Assembly (NCBI GenBank): GCA_028714895.1
Contig: JAQTLM010000011.1
Coordinates: forward strand, 33,727-97,726
Length of the DNA: 64,000 bases
Origin: Gallionella sp.
GTDB taxonomy: Bacteria; Pseudomonadota; Gammaproteobacteria; Burkholderiales; Gallionellaceae
Direction of reading: 5' to 3'
The notes under the pieces are model-generated. The model ran no database searches, was not told where the DNA came from, and saw only the letters and a list, made by a program, of their open reading frames with translations. Both the position numbers and the translations under genes were made by a program. This document shows positions 63,135-64,000 of the stretch, piece by piece. The first letter of the stretch is position 1, and each line of letters opens with the position of its first letter.

Positions 63135-63324
63135 AAACACCCGCTTATCCAGCACCCGCCAAATTTCACCGACAGAGGCAACCCGTATCGGTCTGTTAAC
63201 ACCGATTGAATATTGACGGGTAGCTGATTTGAATCATCAACTGTGGATAAGTGTATCAAATAAGTGCGGAGAAATACGCAAGGAATGAACCCCGTAACGA
63301 ATTTCTCCGCATGCATCAGATCAG

Positions 63325-63672
63325 ACCGGGCCGCGCCAATCTGGAAAAACCACGCTGGCGAAGGCCGTCTTTGCCGACAAGGCTTATGTTTCGCTGGAAA
63401 ATCCGGATGAGCGCGAGTTTGCCGAACGCGACCCGCGCCGGTTTCTGCAACGCTTTGTCGACGGCGCCATTTTAGATGAAGTGCAGCGTTGCCCGGCTTT
63501 GCTGTCGTGGCTACAAGGTCTGGTGGATGAACGTGGACGTATGGGTGACTTCATTCTGACGGGGTCCGCCCAGTTCGATCTGATATCCGGCATGACACAA
63601 TCGCTGGCGGGCCGGGTCGGGCGCATCGAATTGCTACCCTTATCCATGGGCGAGCTCGCCGGAGCAGATAGC
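63325..63672 (+). pseudogene. Fragment of a second AAA/DUF4143-type ATPase gene
   Basis: From the Walker A (TGPRQSGKTTLAKAVFADKA) the frame reads ILDEVQRCPALLSWLQGLVD and FILTGSAQFDLISGMTQSLA, ending near LSMGELAGA. It is a homologue, not a copy, of the intact ATPase at 61864-63027. It lacks the N-terminus before Walker A and the whole C-terminal domain, where transposase sequence on the other strand takes over at about 63670. Confidence 0.8.
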
Positions 63673-63884
63673 TGGTCATGCATAAAATCCATAGACCAGC
63701 ATTGGTTGATGGATTCCGGCACCGCCAACGGTTCCGGCTTCTCCCGAACGATGCGCTTCCTGGGCTTGATCCGCAGGTTCAGTTCCAGCTCACGGTAAAT
63801 TCGATACACCCGTTTGTGATTCCAGCCATAGCCCTTCACATTACGCAGATACAGAAAGCACAGCCAGAATCCCCGGTAATCCCC
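63673..63884 (-). pseudogene. IS3-family transposase (orfB) internal fragment
   Basis: The minus strand encodes KGYGWNHKRVYRIYRELELN, RIKPRKRIVREKPEPLAVPE and NQCWSMDFMHDQL, the linker before the integrase core of IS3-type OrfB proteins, ending at the first catalytic Asp region. The rest of the core is missing because the frame runs into the broken ATPase gene. Confidence 0.8.
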
Positions 63885-63890
63885 CCATTA

Positions 63891-64000
63891 TTAGCAGCGG
63901 CCAGAAGTAGAGTTGGTTAAAGCTAGCTTCTGTTTCGGGGTAATGCCGCCGAGCGCCATGTTGGGGCGTTCGTGATTGTAAGTCCACATCCAGTCAGTTG
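63891..64000 (-). mobile_element. IS3-family transposase C-terminal end, cut by window edge
   Basis: The minus strand at the window edge reads LTDWMWTYNHERPNMALGGI, TPKQKLALTNSTSGRC and a stop at 63891-63893. This is the C-terminus of an IS3-type OrfB; the gene extends beyond 64000. It lies just upstream of the internal OrfB fragment, so at least two insertion-sequence pieces abut. Confidence 0.82.

Overview
The window is a 64 kb chromosomal segment of a Betaproteobacterium, most likely of the order Nitrosomonadales (Gallionella/Sideroxydans-like). This rests on protein character and gene order only; no search was run. The density of housekeeping genes (lptD-surA-pdxA-rsmA, glmU-glmS, phoB-phoR, ubiJ-ubiB, aceE-aceF, nadD-rsfS-rlmH-maf-rng, rfbBDAC, rpoH, sspA-sspB, tolC) marks it as core chromosome, not an island.

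Layout. 1-2170 (minus): pepP fragment, murU and amgK (peptidoglycan sugar recycling). 2232-7810 (plus): outer-membrane assembly and pyridoxine/rRNA operon. 7848-10510: a sigma-54 activator divergent from a small exported protein with a good -24/-12 promoter, then a His-rich exported protein. 10670-15886: orphan peptide-binding lipoprotein, Tim44-like protein, ubiJ-ubiB. 15920-19915 (minus): orphan ParA, glmS, glmU. 20865-27653 (minus): phoR, phoB, a sodium/solute symporter, a DUF1622 protein, a peroxiredoxin and msbA. 27709-38965 (minus): one long cobalamin operon behind a B12 riboswitch, in the order btuB, btuM, cobO, cbiA, cbiB, cobD, cobQ, cobU, cobT, cobC, cobS. It covers B12 uptake and the late steps of synthesis and has no corrin-ring genes. 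39081-44940: zapB-like gene, zapA, 6S RNA, EVE protein, TSUP permease, ctaA, ilvA, 5-formyl-THF cyclo-ligase. 44971-52687: pyruvate dehydrogenase E1/E2 and the nadD-rng run. 52776-56726: dTDP-rhamnose genes with a small four-helix-bundle gene in the middle. 56748-61756: rpoH behind a CIRCE-like operator, sspB/sspA, a decayed petC remnant, a pcm-like methyltransferase, tolC. 61741-64000: a DUF4143-type ATPase between direct repeats of the tolC 3' end, a second broken ATPase, and IS3-type transposase fragments.

The most unusual property is a set of short repeats lying in frame inside conserved genes. At least eight coding regions carry repeat-derived peptide: murU, surA, pdxA, cobT, cobQ, cobD, rfbB and rfbA. 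One family, seen twice in surA and once in cobQ, is a 48-60 bp palindromic element with a constant 7-nt loop spacing. Its stem arms differ in sequence but stay self-complementary, and it is read in the same frame each time (peptide pattern SHxTxxxK[ND]xxxV[AI]GY). The cobQ copy sits inside a second repeat, of the kind that is also inserted in frame in cobT. This resembles in principle the Rickettsia palindromic elements that invade genes. Other short inverted-repeat elements fill intergenic spaces, and two of them appear to supply the ribosome-binding sites of ilvA and sspB.
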